The notes under the pieces are model-generated. The model ran no database searches and was not told the DNA's origin. It saw nothing but the letters and a program-made list of their open reading frames with translations. Positions 33,098 to 42,094 of a DNA stretch of 64,000 nt are shown here, piece by piece. The stretch's first letter is position 1; each line of letters opens with the position of its first letter. The stretch spans positions 62,001 through 126,000 of the forward strand of contig CASIBY010000018.1 in assembly GCA_949373095.1 (NCBI GenBank). The letters are read 5' to 3'. The DNA is from Candidatus Poseidoniaceae archaeon. GTDB lineage: Archaea; Thermoplasmatota; Poseidoniia; Poseidoniales; Poseidoniaceae. Made by a program: the position numbers and the translations under genes.

Positions 33098-36000
33098 AGC
33101 CGAGTTGTTCTCCTTTTGGGCCGCACCGACGAACATCGCCTTTGTAGTACGGACAGCCCTGGCACACAGTGGAATCCGATTCCAAACGTTCAGGTTCTTC
33201 ACTTCCGTTCGTAAGGTGCATCATAGTGCGCCAGTGAAGGTGTTGTTCAAGGTCAGCCTTTGCAGCCAAAAATTCCTCTTCCGTCATTTGGACGATGCGT
33301 CCGTTTGCCCCTAACAGCAGTGCTGGCGGGAGAACACGTCGCTGTTCTTCCTTCGATTTGAGTTGTTCAATCGCTTCAAGAGCGACCGAATAGAGCGTCA
33401 GTTGGAGGCGGTGCTCATAGAGAATCTCTGCCTCAGAATCTGATTGAGGAAATGGGTTCGTAGTTTCGGGGCCAACCTCTTGCAAGACGTGACCTTTTTG
33501 CGGGAGGTCTGGGTTGAACGGAGACATGCATCCCTTTGTTTTCAGGTCAACCACCTGAAGACATCCTTGCCCGTTTTCGTCAGCGAGCGCCAATACCAAG
33601 TCAGCACGTCCGTTAAAATTCATATCAACGCGTTCAACGGTGGCTTGCTCAACGGGGCCATTAGGGGAAAAACGACTGCGCTTGAACGAATCAATTGAAA
33701 CCGGATACGAATGTATGAACGGAAGCTCGGTTCGGACTGCTTCGATAATGAATCCGTGGAGAGGTTCTCCGGCTACCCATCGTCCAAGAAGACCCGTGTC
33801 AATGAGAGAACTGAGATGGAGCATGCGTTCCCTCCACCGGTATTCTGTACTGCCTTTACGTTGAGTTTCACCATATCCAAATTCGGCCATGACTCTTCCA
33901 ACTGTTGTTTCGGATGCTAGATTTCCATCGTTTTCATGATGCCAGTCCCGGGGCAATTTCGGAGTATCTTTTGAGAATTGGAGAGGATTTCTAAGCCCTA
34001 TCTCAACGATGCGATGCATCATCAATCCAAATTCTGTCGGTAGAGGCCAGCGCTTTTGTCTGGGTTTCGTTAGGCTATTTGGAATGTTAAACGGTTCAGA
34101 GGCCCACCCCTTCATATGCTCAAGCCAATACCTCCGGGGACAAGCATCTGTAGCGTCTAAATGGTGGGCTGCGCCTTTGATTGTCTCTCGCAGAGGCTGG
34201 AGGATGACATCATTATCCCTCTCGTTCAAGGTTGATTCGTCAAGATGTGCCTCCAGCATACGAAGACGTTGTTGAGGGGAAGGCGGAGTCGTTTGATGGA
34301 AGCAGTCAGGGTGGTGATAGAGGCGGATGCCCGACACACCGTCTTCGCCAAGAGGGTTGTTTGCCAGGAGCAAGGCTGGGTTGAGGGCAACGGGTACTTT
34401 GGATGAAGCGTATGGCGAAAGTGAAGTAGCTCCATAATCTCCAGAAAGAAGCCACGGACTGTGTTCATCGCCAGCTCGCCAAGATGCTCGCCGTAACCCT
34501 TCAACCCACATCCGTCCCATGGTTCTGGGGTCGGGTTTTACGACCAAGGAGAGTTGCCCAGATTCAGCATCAAATGTCGAGGTGTTGGTCGGCCTGCCGG
34601 TAATGATGAGGCGGTCTTTTACTCGGGTGAGTGCAACGTAGAATTTCCTTCTCAATTCTGCCTTGTCTTGAGCCGTGTTCATTTCACTTGCAAACGCCCA
34701 GAGTCCGTCAACAGGGCGTGCGTGAGCGTGCCAAGGTTGGATTCGACCAGCCACGACTTGGGGCGTAACCAATACATTGTCTTTAACCGAAGTCGTGACG
34801 TCGGCCATGCCCGCTGTAAAGATGCCTGAGACTGCTACGACGGGGGCTTGAAGACCCTTTGCGCCGTGTATCGTCATGATTTGGACCGCGGCCTTGGTGG
34901 GCTTACTGATGGCTTGAGGGCCTCTCTTTTCAAGGCCAATCAATTCGTTCAACCGGCGGTAAATCGCCGTGACTGAATGACCGGTTTCATTCCCGATGCT
35001 GTGAATCATACCAAGCCATGCCTCTGCATGTTGGCGCTGGGAATCATCACTATACGCAACAAGAAGGTCTGAATGGTCGAGCACTGCATCCATCACGTCA
35101 TAAATAGCTCCCAAAGAGGCGAGATGGTGGAGATGGCAGAGAAGGGCCTCAATCGAATCGTTCGGTGCATGTTCAAGAAGTGCATCCCATGCAGTGTGCT
35201 CATCATCAAGTCGGTAAAATGCAGCATGGACTTGCGATTCATTCATTCCAACAACAGCGGAGCGAGCCAATTCAATACCTGCTTTTCTAGAATATGGGTG
35301 TGCAAGAAGTTCCAACACCGCCATCAATGGCTGAACAACGGGCTGCATAAGCAACAATCCTTGCCGATCCGCCATGACGGGGATGCCTCGCGCTCGCAAT
35401 CGTTCAAGCAGATCCGGGAGATGTCTGCGGGAATTAATCAAAATCATAACATCCTCCGGACGCACCTCGGGTCCGGCCTCTGAGACCTCTTCCCACTTCG
35501 CGTCAAGTGAATTCCAGACGCGGGAATCTTCTCCCTTGAGCAACGAATGGAGTCGCGTTGCAAGCAATTCGTGCTCGAGTTGCACATTGGAAGCATTTGG
35601 ATTTTCGAAGGTGTTGAGCGGGACATCTAGGTCATACGATGCATGTTGAAGTGATCCCTGTATGGGAAGAAGCCACTCCAATACACCCTCCTCTTCAGTT
35701 ACTCTCGCAGGATGTAAACGCTGAGCTTCAGCATGCCAATCCCCTGGTAATGCATGATGGCGTGGCGAAAATACTTCGTCAAAAATATCGTTCATTGATT
35801 CCATCAAATTCGGACGGGTACGATGGTTTGAGGTTAGGTCAATGTGACCTTCCTGTCTTCGCTCAAGGCGCTCACCTGTGATGCTTGAACTGGTATCTCC
35901 ATCTTCCCAGGCATAAGAGACATAGCTGTGCGGGGCTGAAATTTCGGCTCCATGCTCATTGGTGTATGAGCCTGTTTCTCCTCCTGCACCAACCGGACGC

Positions 36001-38015
36001 GGGTCTCTTCCTTCCCCATCTTTGCGCAAATGAATAAGGCTGGATTCATCGGCTTCAATTCTATTGCAGTCTCGTACAGCAGCAACTGCTCGTCGCATGA
36101 CAGATACTTCGGCTTGTCTGAACCGATAGATACTTTGTTTCATGTCACCGACAATACAAACCGTTGGGTCCCAGTATCCTTTAGGCCGTGGGGGGTCGTC
36201 AACATGTCGTGATCTCCGCCCCCATAGGCGTGCTAGTAATCTGTAGTGTGAAGGGTTAGTGTCTTGATATTCATCGATGATGAAGGCCCGGAATTGGCGT
36301 CGCAGTTCCCCTAAAACTGCAAACCTTCGGTGGAGGTCATCTTGAAGTTCAGATTGGTCGTTGAGCAACGTTAGTGCTCTGGAAATGTGTTCATCACTCC
36401 ATGGATTATCACCTAATCCGTCCAATGCATCGATTACATCCGGAGGGTAACGATGGCGACAGACATCTGGGCACCGGGCGAGAAGAAGGTCTGCGGCAAA
36501 GCGTTGAATGTCATCGAAATCGTGCATTCCTTCCAGTGACTTTCTGCGAGCAAGTATTTGGTGGCATCCGCGGTGAACGGTGATGAGATCGCTCAGGATT
36601 TCCATCTGCAAATCGGCCGAAACATAAGTTCCTCCCTCAACAGGCGTCGGTCCGATAGAAGGGGGGAGAGGAACCAAGCGAAGAGGAGAGTCCAAGGGCA
36701 TTCCATCATATCCGTCTCCGGGGTTGAGTAGGAAGGCGGATTCAGCCAAGAGCCGGATTAAGATGCCGAGGGGCGATTGCAATTCTTGTTTCAGGTCACC
36801 TTGTAAGGTTACACTAGCAGAGAATAGGGCGTCCTTGTCGGTTCCTTTCATTTCCTTTACCTTTCCTTTTGCAAGCAATCCACCCTGCCATTTGTCCGTC
36901 GAGGGTAGATTGTTTCGGGGGAAAAATGTGGGTGGGTTTTTGCTTAAGGCAGATGAACCAGCCATTCCAATCATGGCCTTCCACATCCACACCAGTTGGT
37001 CCGCAGGCCGTTCTGGAAGTGGAGTACTGACAAGACGGGCAAGATGATTGAAGCGAGTGAGAACAGTGTCATGTTCTTCTTCAATCGGTTCTGCGCATTG
37101 CTCTGTATGTGGGAGGAACAGACTTACCCAGTTGTGTAGTTGTGGGGCGAATCTATTGATGAAGCCAGGAAGTTCTGAAGCGATTGGTTGTGCGACCATG
37201 TCCAAAAGAAGCGAAACCGGAGCAGGCCCCCGGCCATTCCAAGGGAGCCCCAAGTCTTGAGCTCGTTGAATCATTGAGCGGTGAGATTGTTCTACGAAAA
37301 GTGAAGTGTTGAGGAGACCATTGAGAACCACTTCTGCGGGTTCCTGCCCACCTAATCGCGTAACCAGCCTGTTTCGAGACTGAATAAATTCATGTTGATG
37401 GTTGAGTACTCCCGCATCTGAGGCGTCGTCCGTTGTCCGTATTCGCCAAACAGCATGCATAGTATCACGAAGCATGAGTGGAGCGCGCTCTTCGGGAACT
37501 TGGTCGCTTGCTGAATGGAGTGTGACGGTGTCAATATATGGCCGTACCAATCGGTGAAGGAAGGCGTCAATTGTTGAGATGGGCGCCTCGTCAAGGCTTG
37601 ACAGGAGCATTTCGACATCAGCATCATCTCGAAGTCTTGGGTCAAATATTCCTTCAATGTCTTCTTCCTTCGGGGGCTGAGCCCGGCTTTGAGCAAGACG
37701 ATGACGTATTCTTGCCTTGAGTTCAGCCGCAGCTTTCCTGGTGAACGTGATGGCAACAACTTCGGAAGGCAATAGCCCGTTCCAATCTTCAATCTCTGTG
37801 CGCTCTTTCTTCGGAGCGCGTAAAGAACCATGTCCCGAAAGCGGGACCCGCGGCCCCGGAGGAGTCATGTGCGTTGCGCGTTGGTCGTTGGCTAGCAAAT
37901 GCTGAACATAACGCTCGGCCATGACGGTTGTCTTGCCGGTGCCTGCTCCTGCGTCCAAAGCAATATGCTTGTCCAAATCAAGACCAAGGCGCTGACTGTT
38001 GTTGAAATCAACCAT
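33075..38015 (-). CDS. AddA-like UvrD-family helicase-nuclease with Fe-S nuclease domain
   Basis: This is the motor subunit of an AddAB/RecBCD-like double-strand-break resection complex, 1646 residues. Superfamily 1A helicase motifs are complete: Walker A LDAGAGTGKTTVMAERY near residue 23, Walker B FIIDEYQDTNPSHY near 579, then IVGDMKQSIYRFRQAE, LTSNHRTRPNLMES, IMTIHGAKGLQAPVVAVSG and YVALTRVKDRLIITG. The C-terminal RecB-type nuclease has FGLMMHRIVEIG, GRADLVLALA, VVDLKTKG and QLTLYSVAL. Cysteines in DACPRRYWLEHM and near the end (VCQGCPYYKGDVRRCG) match the four-Cys Fe-S pattern, usually seen in AddB. The start at 38015 is preferred because its ATG shares one base with the upstream AddB-like stop (TAATG). 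Confidence 0.9.
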   Translation of the reverse strand: MVDFNNSQRLGLDLDKHIALDAGAGTGKTTVMAERYVQHLLANDQRATHMTPPGPRVPLSGHGSLRAPKKERTEIEDWNGLLPSEVVAITFTRKAAAELKARIRHRLAQSRAQPPKEEDIEGIFDPRLRDDADVEMLLSSLDEAPISTIDAFLHRLVRPYIDTVTLHSASDQVPEERAPLMLRDTMHAVWRIRTTDDASDAGVLNHQHEFIQSRNRLVTRLGGQEPAEVVLNGLLNTSLFVEQSHRSMIQRAQDLGLPWNGRGPAPVSLLLDMVAQPIASELPGFINRFAPQLHNWVSLFLPHTEQCAEPIEEEHDTVLTRFNHLARLVSTPLPERPADQLVWMWKAMIGMAGSSALSKNPPTFFPRNNLPSTDKWQGGLLAKGKVKEMKGTDKDALFSASVTLQGDLKQELQSPLGILIRLLAESAFLLNPGDGYDGMPLDSPLRLVPLPPSIGPTPVEGGTYVSADLQMEILSDLITVHRGCHQILARRKSLEGMHDFDDIQRFAADLLLARCPDVCRHRYPPDVIDALDGLGDNPWSDEHISRALTLLNDQSELQDDLHRRFAVLGELRRQFRAFIIDEYQDTNPSHYRLLARLWGRRSRHVDDPPRPKGYWDPTVCIVGDMKQSIYRFRQAEVSVMRRAVAAVRDCNRIEADESSLIHLRKDGEGRDPRPVGAGGETGSYTNEHGAEISAPHSYVSYAWEDGDTSSSITGERLERRQEGHIDLTSNHRTRPNLMESMNDIFDEVFSPRHHALPGDWHAEAQRLHPARVTEEEGVLEWLLPIQGSLQHASYDLDVPLNTFENPNASNVQLEHELLATRLHSLLKGEDSRVWNSLDAKWEEVSEAGPEVRPEDVMILINSRRHLPDLLERLRARGIPVMADRQGLLLMQPVVQPLMAVLELLAHPYSRKAGIELARSAVVGMNESQVHAAFYRLDDEHTAWDALLEHAPNDSIEALLCHLHHLASLGAIYDVMDAVLDHSDLLVAYSDDSQRQHAEAWLGMIHSIGNETGHSVTAIYRRLNELIGLEKRGPQAISKPTKAAVQIMTIHGAKGLQAPVVAVSGIFTAGMADVTTSVKDNVLVTPQVVAGRIQPWHAHARPVDGLWAFASEMNTAQDKAELRRKFYVALTRVKDRLIITGRPTNTSTFDAESGQLSLVVKPDPRTMGRMWVEGLRRASWRAGDEHSPWLLSGDYGATSLSPYASSKVPVALNPALLLANNPLGEDGVSGIRLYHHPDCFHQTTPPSPQQRLRMLEAHLDESTLNERDNDVILQPLRETIKGAAHHLDATDACPRRYWLEHMKGWASEPFNIPNSLTKPRQKRWPLPTEFGLMMHRIVEIGLRNPLQFSKDTPKLPRDWHHENDGNLASETTVGRVMAEFGYGETQRKGSTEYRWRERMLHLSSLIDTGLLGRWVAGEPLHGFIIEAVRTELPFIHSYPVSIDSFKRSRFSPNGPVEQATVERVDMNFNGRADLVLALADENGQGCLQVVDLKTKGCMSPFNPDLPQKGHVLQEVGPETTNPFPQSDSEAEILYEHRLQLTLYSVALEAIEQLKSKEEQRRVLPPALLLGANGRIVQMTEEEFLAAKADLEQHLHWRTMMHLTNGSEEPERLESDSTVCQGCPYYKGDVRRCGPKGEQLGFIDDAEA

Positions 38016-41000
38016 TAGAATGACCCCCCTGTGAACGACGAGACGGAACATGATTGGCGCAGAACGCAGTAGTTGCAATGCGTGCCTGGAGTTGGATTGA
38101 CTTGCCCGTCATGGGCTGCTTGTACACCACGTTGAGCCGCTTTTAATCTCTCATACATCCATGTCCTAAACGGGGAACGTTGGATTCCTTCACCGTTCAG
38201 TGAAGGGAAGTGGAGAGGCAAATATTCGGTTGGCTCGCCCAGGCGTAATTCATCCTTCACCGAGGCCATGTCGGTATCCAACTCAACATAATGTGCGGTG
38301 AATTCACCAATTTCTGTCGCACCGACACCAATCACTCGGTCTCCCGGGTGAGCGACCTCCCACGCCCTAGCATACAATGCAAGTTGTAATTCTTCAAACA
38401 AGCAACGAAGATGACGCAGCCCTCTTTGCTTGACTTGTGGGCCGCGAACGGTTTTCAAATCTCTTACGATGACCAGACGTTTGGCAGCGTAAGGCGAACC
38501 GTCAAGAGGCGCTGGTGTCGTGTGTTCACTTGACTCGTCCAAAATCCCTAGGCCAGTTAGTGTCTCACGTTGGGCTTTATCCAGTACTACCACGTCGACA
38601 CGGTCTGCATACCCAAACATTTCGAATGATGCCGCTTCATCATCTTCGCCCGTTGTTTCCAAATTGATACTTGTTCCCTCAGAAAGGGTCTTCCATTCAC
38701 AGGCCACGGGTGCTGAATGTTCAAGAGTCAGATCCGATTGATACATTCTGAAAAGACGCCCGCCTGGGGGAATTTGCTCCCCTGTCTCCTGATAATCATT
38801 CCATTCTGCTGGAGTGGCGTCAATGAGGTCCCGGGTTCTGTGAACAGAAACTGCATTGTATCTACCCATCCACTGTGCATGCTCGTTAAGGTGTTCAAGG
38901 ATTACATTCCAACCTGCATCTACATCTCCCATTGGCCCGAGATGAAGGGGTTCTATCCGTTCAAGGTCAGGGCCACTCACATGGACGCCGTGGCCTGAAA
39001 GGAGAGCCCCCTCGACCTCATGGGCAAGGATTCCGCGAATTCGCAAATCAACGTCCTCAGAGACGCCTTCGTCTTCGTTTTTAGCGTTCAAAAACTGATT
39101 CATCCACGCGCTTCTTGGGCAATGAAGCCACTTCTCAAGCCGACTTGGCGACCAAACTTTACGAACCAATGAAGCATCAATACTGCCAAAGCGATTGTTA
39201 AGCGAAAGACCTGTTGGAGCATAGGCCGGAAGAGGGCGTGGATCAACACTAAGGGAGACAACCTTCGTTTCCTTGTGGCCAAGATGAGGCCACTGTGCTG
39301 CACTAACTCCGGGGGCTTTGGCTGAAGCATGCTCGGGGCGTAATCTCAACGCATCTACTCCGAGGAGGTGGAAGCGAAGGTCCCAGGAAAGCGTTGCTCC
39401 TTCAGTGAGCCCTCGCAACGAGGGGTGTCTCTGTTTTCGGTCATGTTGAATAGCCCCCTCAAATGCATGAGTTAGCGTTGGCCGATGGATGAGTTGTTCG
39501 CGGGGTTGAATGGATTCTTTGAGGTCCATACCGAGCTGTTGACGAGCATCTCGCGGAAGATAGCCATTGCGAATCAGGCGCGTTCTCCCCGCTTCTTCTG
39601 TAGCCCATGACGATACAGGCGTTAACCAACTCCCTTGCCCGATTTCGCGTGGTTTCCACTCCCAATTTCGGGAGCCCGATGATCCTTGATAGGTATCTTC
39701 TGGAAGGAATCCCGGGGGCGCTCGCATGCCATTCCAATCCCCTGAGCGTCGCACGTCAGACAACCATTCTGCGTAAGGAGCACTTGGACCCCCTCCATCC
39801 TCAGGACTGGAATCAAACATAACGATGCACGGAGCTGCATTGAGGAGATGTCGTAGATGATGACGACCTTGGCGAATGAGTAAATCTGTTTGAAACATCC
39901 CAAGTTCAAGTTGGGCTTTCGCATCCAACCAAGGTATAACGGAGGTTTTCATGGGCCAAGCATCCACATCAAGGCCTGCAAATATAATCAAATCCGCTTC
40001 GAGTCCTAATGCTTCTTTGGGAGTGAGTACTTCAATTCCAGACGTTTTCATCTTGGTTTGGGAAAGGGAGGTAACTTGGCCGATATAGGTCAGAAGGTCA
40101 ATGAAGTCGGAACCATCGACTGGGATATGACGTTCTGTTTGAGCCATTGAAGATTGAACCTTTTGAATGGATTCTAAAATGGCATGGAAGGCGCCGAGAC
40201 TACGGTTGTAGGGGGCTTGTCTCTGTTCCAGAGCGCCAAAATCTAGCCATTTTACAAATTGTGTCATCCATGCAGGACCGTTTTTTGGCGATACTGGAAG
40301 AGGAAGAAATTCTCCTGTACTACATCCCTCAACATCGTATCGCAACATGTGCACATCTTCACCCATTAGCAAGGGCTTCCAAGCATGTAGCATACATGAT
40401 AGCCACCATTGGGTTTCCTCAAGGTCTTGGCTTCGTTGCTCTGGATTGCGTTCTGTGGCTGAAGGTTTAGCACGAGAAAGAGCCCCTACCCATCTTGAAA
40501 TCGCACCTGGGCCACCAAGGACGTGGAATTGTTGGGCAATACTTTGGAGCGCTTCACGATGAGGTCGAGGCCGCCATTCTTCTTGTGTTGGGTGGACAAG
40601 TTCGGGGAACATATCCTCTTTGAGAGGAAGGGAAGTGGAATCCATTACGGAGTGGAGCGCGTTCATCCCCCATGCACTCATGCCTTGGGACAAACGAGAC
40701 GCTTGGAGAAGAGCATGGAATAGGGGTTGGTCTTCCAACAGTTCGGTGCTTGAATTCCACTGAATACCAAGGGAGCCGAGCGACTGTGTCCAAAGATGCT
40801 GGCGGTCTCGGGCTGAGCCATCAATGACCAGTATTCGACCTTGAGATGAACTACGGAAGTGCTTGATCAATTCAATAGTAGAATTTACAATATGGTCTCG
40901 CTCGTCAACCGTTACTCTCGTAAATTGTGTATTTTTGGATACACCAATACGAGACCTCCAGGAATCAGAGGTTTCACTCCACACCTCATGGAAGGGAACC

Positions 41001-41749
41001 CAAGAAGGAAGTGTTTTCTGGATACAAGGATACTCATCAACGAGGAAAGCTCCATGGTACCCAAGGCGAAATGACCCCGGGTTCAGTAACTGATGAATAG
41101 GGGTGAAGCGAGAAAGGGAGCATAGAATCGCCCGCTCTATTTCTGTAAAGTCTGGAGCATGGTCGAGGACAATAATTCCGTCAACATGAGAAAAATGAAA
41201 CGGAGTCGTCTTGGCGGATTCAAGCGCTTGGAGAACATGTTTTGGAAGTAGTACTGGGAGTGTTCCTCCACGTTCCTTTTCAAATGCAAGCAGGATGTTT
41301 TCATAAGTTTCAAGGCCAGGATTGTTCTCCCAATTGAACGGGTCAAGAAGCGAACTCAAATGAGCATGAAGGCTTTCCAGCCGTTGTGTCTTCTTCATAC
41401 CCCAAGGACCATGTTCGCCACTGTGAAGGAGTGGAAATTTGTACTTCTCACCTGCATCTGTACACATTCTATGAATCCCAATGAAAGATGTGGCTTCGTC
41501 ATCTAGAAGAACGGGGAGACGAAAATCAACGTGCAGTAACCTGAGAAGCTGATTCATAGTAACATGTTCTTGGGGTTGAGCAGCCATGCCTTGTTGACCA
41601 AGTCCTTCGAGAGTAGCCCTACGATGATGCTCTGTTGGATGTATGATCATGATATTAGACTCAAGAGACTTAGATGAGCCCGAAAACAACCAATCAGGAG
41701 CGCCTTGCCCCGGGGGGATAAACTCTGATGTGATGGCATAATCTCCCAT
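38015..41749 (-). CDS. AddB-like nuclease subunit with Fe-S PD-(D/E)XK domain
   Basis: This is the second subunit of the AddAB-like complex, 1244 residues. The N-terminal 850 residues resemble an inactivated helicase scaffold. The Walker A lysine motif is absent (SGSSKSLESNIMIIHPTEHH at the expected place), though stretches such as VLTPKEALGLEADLIIFAGL recall UvrD motif V/VI. The C-terminal nuclease begins at VWSPSRLEKWLHCPRSAWM and carries IRGILAHEVEGALL, VIVRDLKTVRG and ELQLALYARAWEV. It ends with HCNYCVLRQSCSV; together with the first Cys this gives the AddB four-Cys iron-sulfur site (Cys1225, 1228, 1234). It is the first gene of the pair and is coupled to AddA by a one-base overlap. It is divergent from the TFB gene across a 341-base region. 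Confidence 0.85.
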   Translation of the reverse strand: MGDYAITSEFIPPGQGAPDWLFSGSSKSLESNIMIIHPTEHHRRATLEGLGQQGMAAQPQEHVTMNQLLRLLHVDFRLPVLLDDEATSFIGIHRMCTDAGEKYKFPLLHSGEHGPWGMKKTQRLESLHAHLSSLLDPFNWENNPGLETYENILLAFEKERGGTLPVLLPKHVLQALESAKTTPFHFSHVDGIIVLDHAPDFTEIERAILCSLSRFTPIHQLLNPGSFRLGYHGAFLVDEYPCIQKTLPSWVPFHEVWSETSDSWRSRIGVSKNTQFTRVTVDERDHIVNSTIELIKHFRSSSQGRILVIDGSARDRQHLWTQSLGSLGIQWNSSTELLEDQPLFHALLQASRLSQGMSAWGMNALHSVMDSTSLPLKEDMFPELVHPTQEEWRPRPHREALQSIAQQFHVLGGPGAISRWVGALSRAKPSATERNPEQRSQDLEETQWWLSCMLHAWKPLLMGEDVHMLRYDVEGCSTGEFLPLPVSPKNGPAWMTQFVKWLDFGALEQRQAPYNRSLGAFHAILESIQKVQSSMAQTERHIPVDGSDFIDLLTYIGQVTSLSQTKMKTSGIEVLTPKEALGLEADLIIFAGLDVDAWPMKTSVIPWLDAKAQLELGMFQTDLLIRQGRHHLRHLLNAAPCIVMFDSSPEDGGGPSAPYAEWLSDVRRSGDWNGMRAPPGFLPEDTYQGSSGSRNWEWKPREIGQGSWLTPVSSWATEEAGRTRLIRNGYLPRDARQQLGMDLKESIQPREQLIHRPTLTHAFEGAIQHDRKQRHPSLRGLTEGATLSWDLRFHLLGVDALRLRPEHASAKAPGVSAAQWPHLGHKETKVVSLSVDPRPLPAYAPTGLSLNNRFGSIDASLVRKVWSPSRLEKWLHCPRSAWMNQFLNAKNEDEGVSEDVDLRIRGILAHEVEGALLSGHGVHVSGPDLERIEPLHLGPMGDVDAGWNVILEHLNEHAQWMGRYNAVSVHRTRDLIDATPAEWNDYQETGEQIPPGGRLFRMYQSDLTLEHSAPVACEWKTLSEGTSINLETTGEDDEAASFEMFGYADRVDVVVLDKAQRETLTGLGILDESSEHTTPAPLDGSPYAAKRLVIVRDLKTVRGPQVKQRGLRHLRCLFEELQLALYARAWEVAHPGDRVIGVGATEIGEFTAHYVELDTDMASVKDELRLGEPTEYLPLHFPSLNGEGIQRSPFRTWMYERLKAAQRGVQAAHDGQVNPTPGTHCNYCVLRQSCSVSSFTGGSF

Positions 41750-41919
41750 GACCGATTCCCCCGCAGAGAAGGTGTTGGTGACCCTTATTGAAGGTGGCGA
41801 GATGAAACACTACCGGTTTGTCCACTGTAACGCAATCTTGAAGCATTCATGTTTTATGTTAGTGGAAGGTTTGATCGGGCGGCGGAATAGGAATATAAGC
41901 AATTACGACTTCCAATTTT

Positions 41920-41939
41920 GTTAAAAAAAGGTTTTTAAC
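41920..41939. promoter_or_regulatory. Inverted repeat upstream of TFB promoter
   Basis: GTTAAAAAAAGGTTTTTAAC consists of a perfect 8-base inverted repeat (GTTAAAAA / TTTTTAAC) around AAGG. It ends 31 bases upstream of the TATA box that probably drives the TFB gene. Position and symmetry fit a binding site for a dimeric activator or for an architectural protein. A/T-rich inverted repeats can also arise by chance, so confidence is moderate. Confidence 0.4.
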
Positions 41940-41970
41940 CTGTCGCGGCAACTCCCCATCTAACCAAAGG

Positions 41971-41979
41971 TTTTATATA
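41971..41979 (+). promoter_or_regulatory. TATA box for TFB transcript
   Basis: TTTATATA with a preceding purine-rich AAAGG (a possible BRE) is the best archaeal promoter match in the region. Transcription would start about 25 bases downstream, near 41998-42005. That is 85-90 bases before the TFB start codon and directly in front of the ATG at 42008. Confidence 0.6.
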
Positions 41980-42007
41980 CGGCTCGTCACAATAAGAATA
42001 TGTCATA

Positions 42008-42094
42008 ATGTTGAGCGGACGATTAAGCGGGCGGAAAAATCCCGTTCTTTATAACCCCTTAACGGCATGTATTAGAGGAAGTGAGCAAAAATGA
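42008..42094 (+). CDS. Candidate 28-codon upstream ORF in TFB leader
   Basis: ATG at 42008 opens a frame of 28 codons (MLSGRLSGRKNPVLYNPLTA and eight more residues) whose TGA stop overlaps the TFB ATG in the arrangement ATGA. It would begin within about 10 bases of the predicted transcription start, so it could be read as a nearly leaderless ORF. The peptide is basic and matches nothing I recognise. The stop-start overlap suggests translational coupling, but a chance frame of this size is quite possible. Confidence 0.3.
   Translation: MLSGRLSGRKNPVLYNPLTACIRGSEQK

Larger units (their letters stand above)
41750..42090. other. 341-base divergent regulatory region between AddB-like and TFB genes
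   Basis: This is the longest non-coding gap outside the decayed gene. It holds a TATA-like AATATAAG near 41892, a 20-base inverted repeat at 41920-41939, a strong TATA box at 41971-41979 and a 28-codon open frame from 42008 that ends across the TFB start. The part nearest the AddB-like gene (41750-41880) has a weak TATA-like CATAAAAC on the minus strand around 41850-41857. I see no tRNA or other structured RNA in it. Confidence 0.6.
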
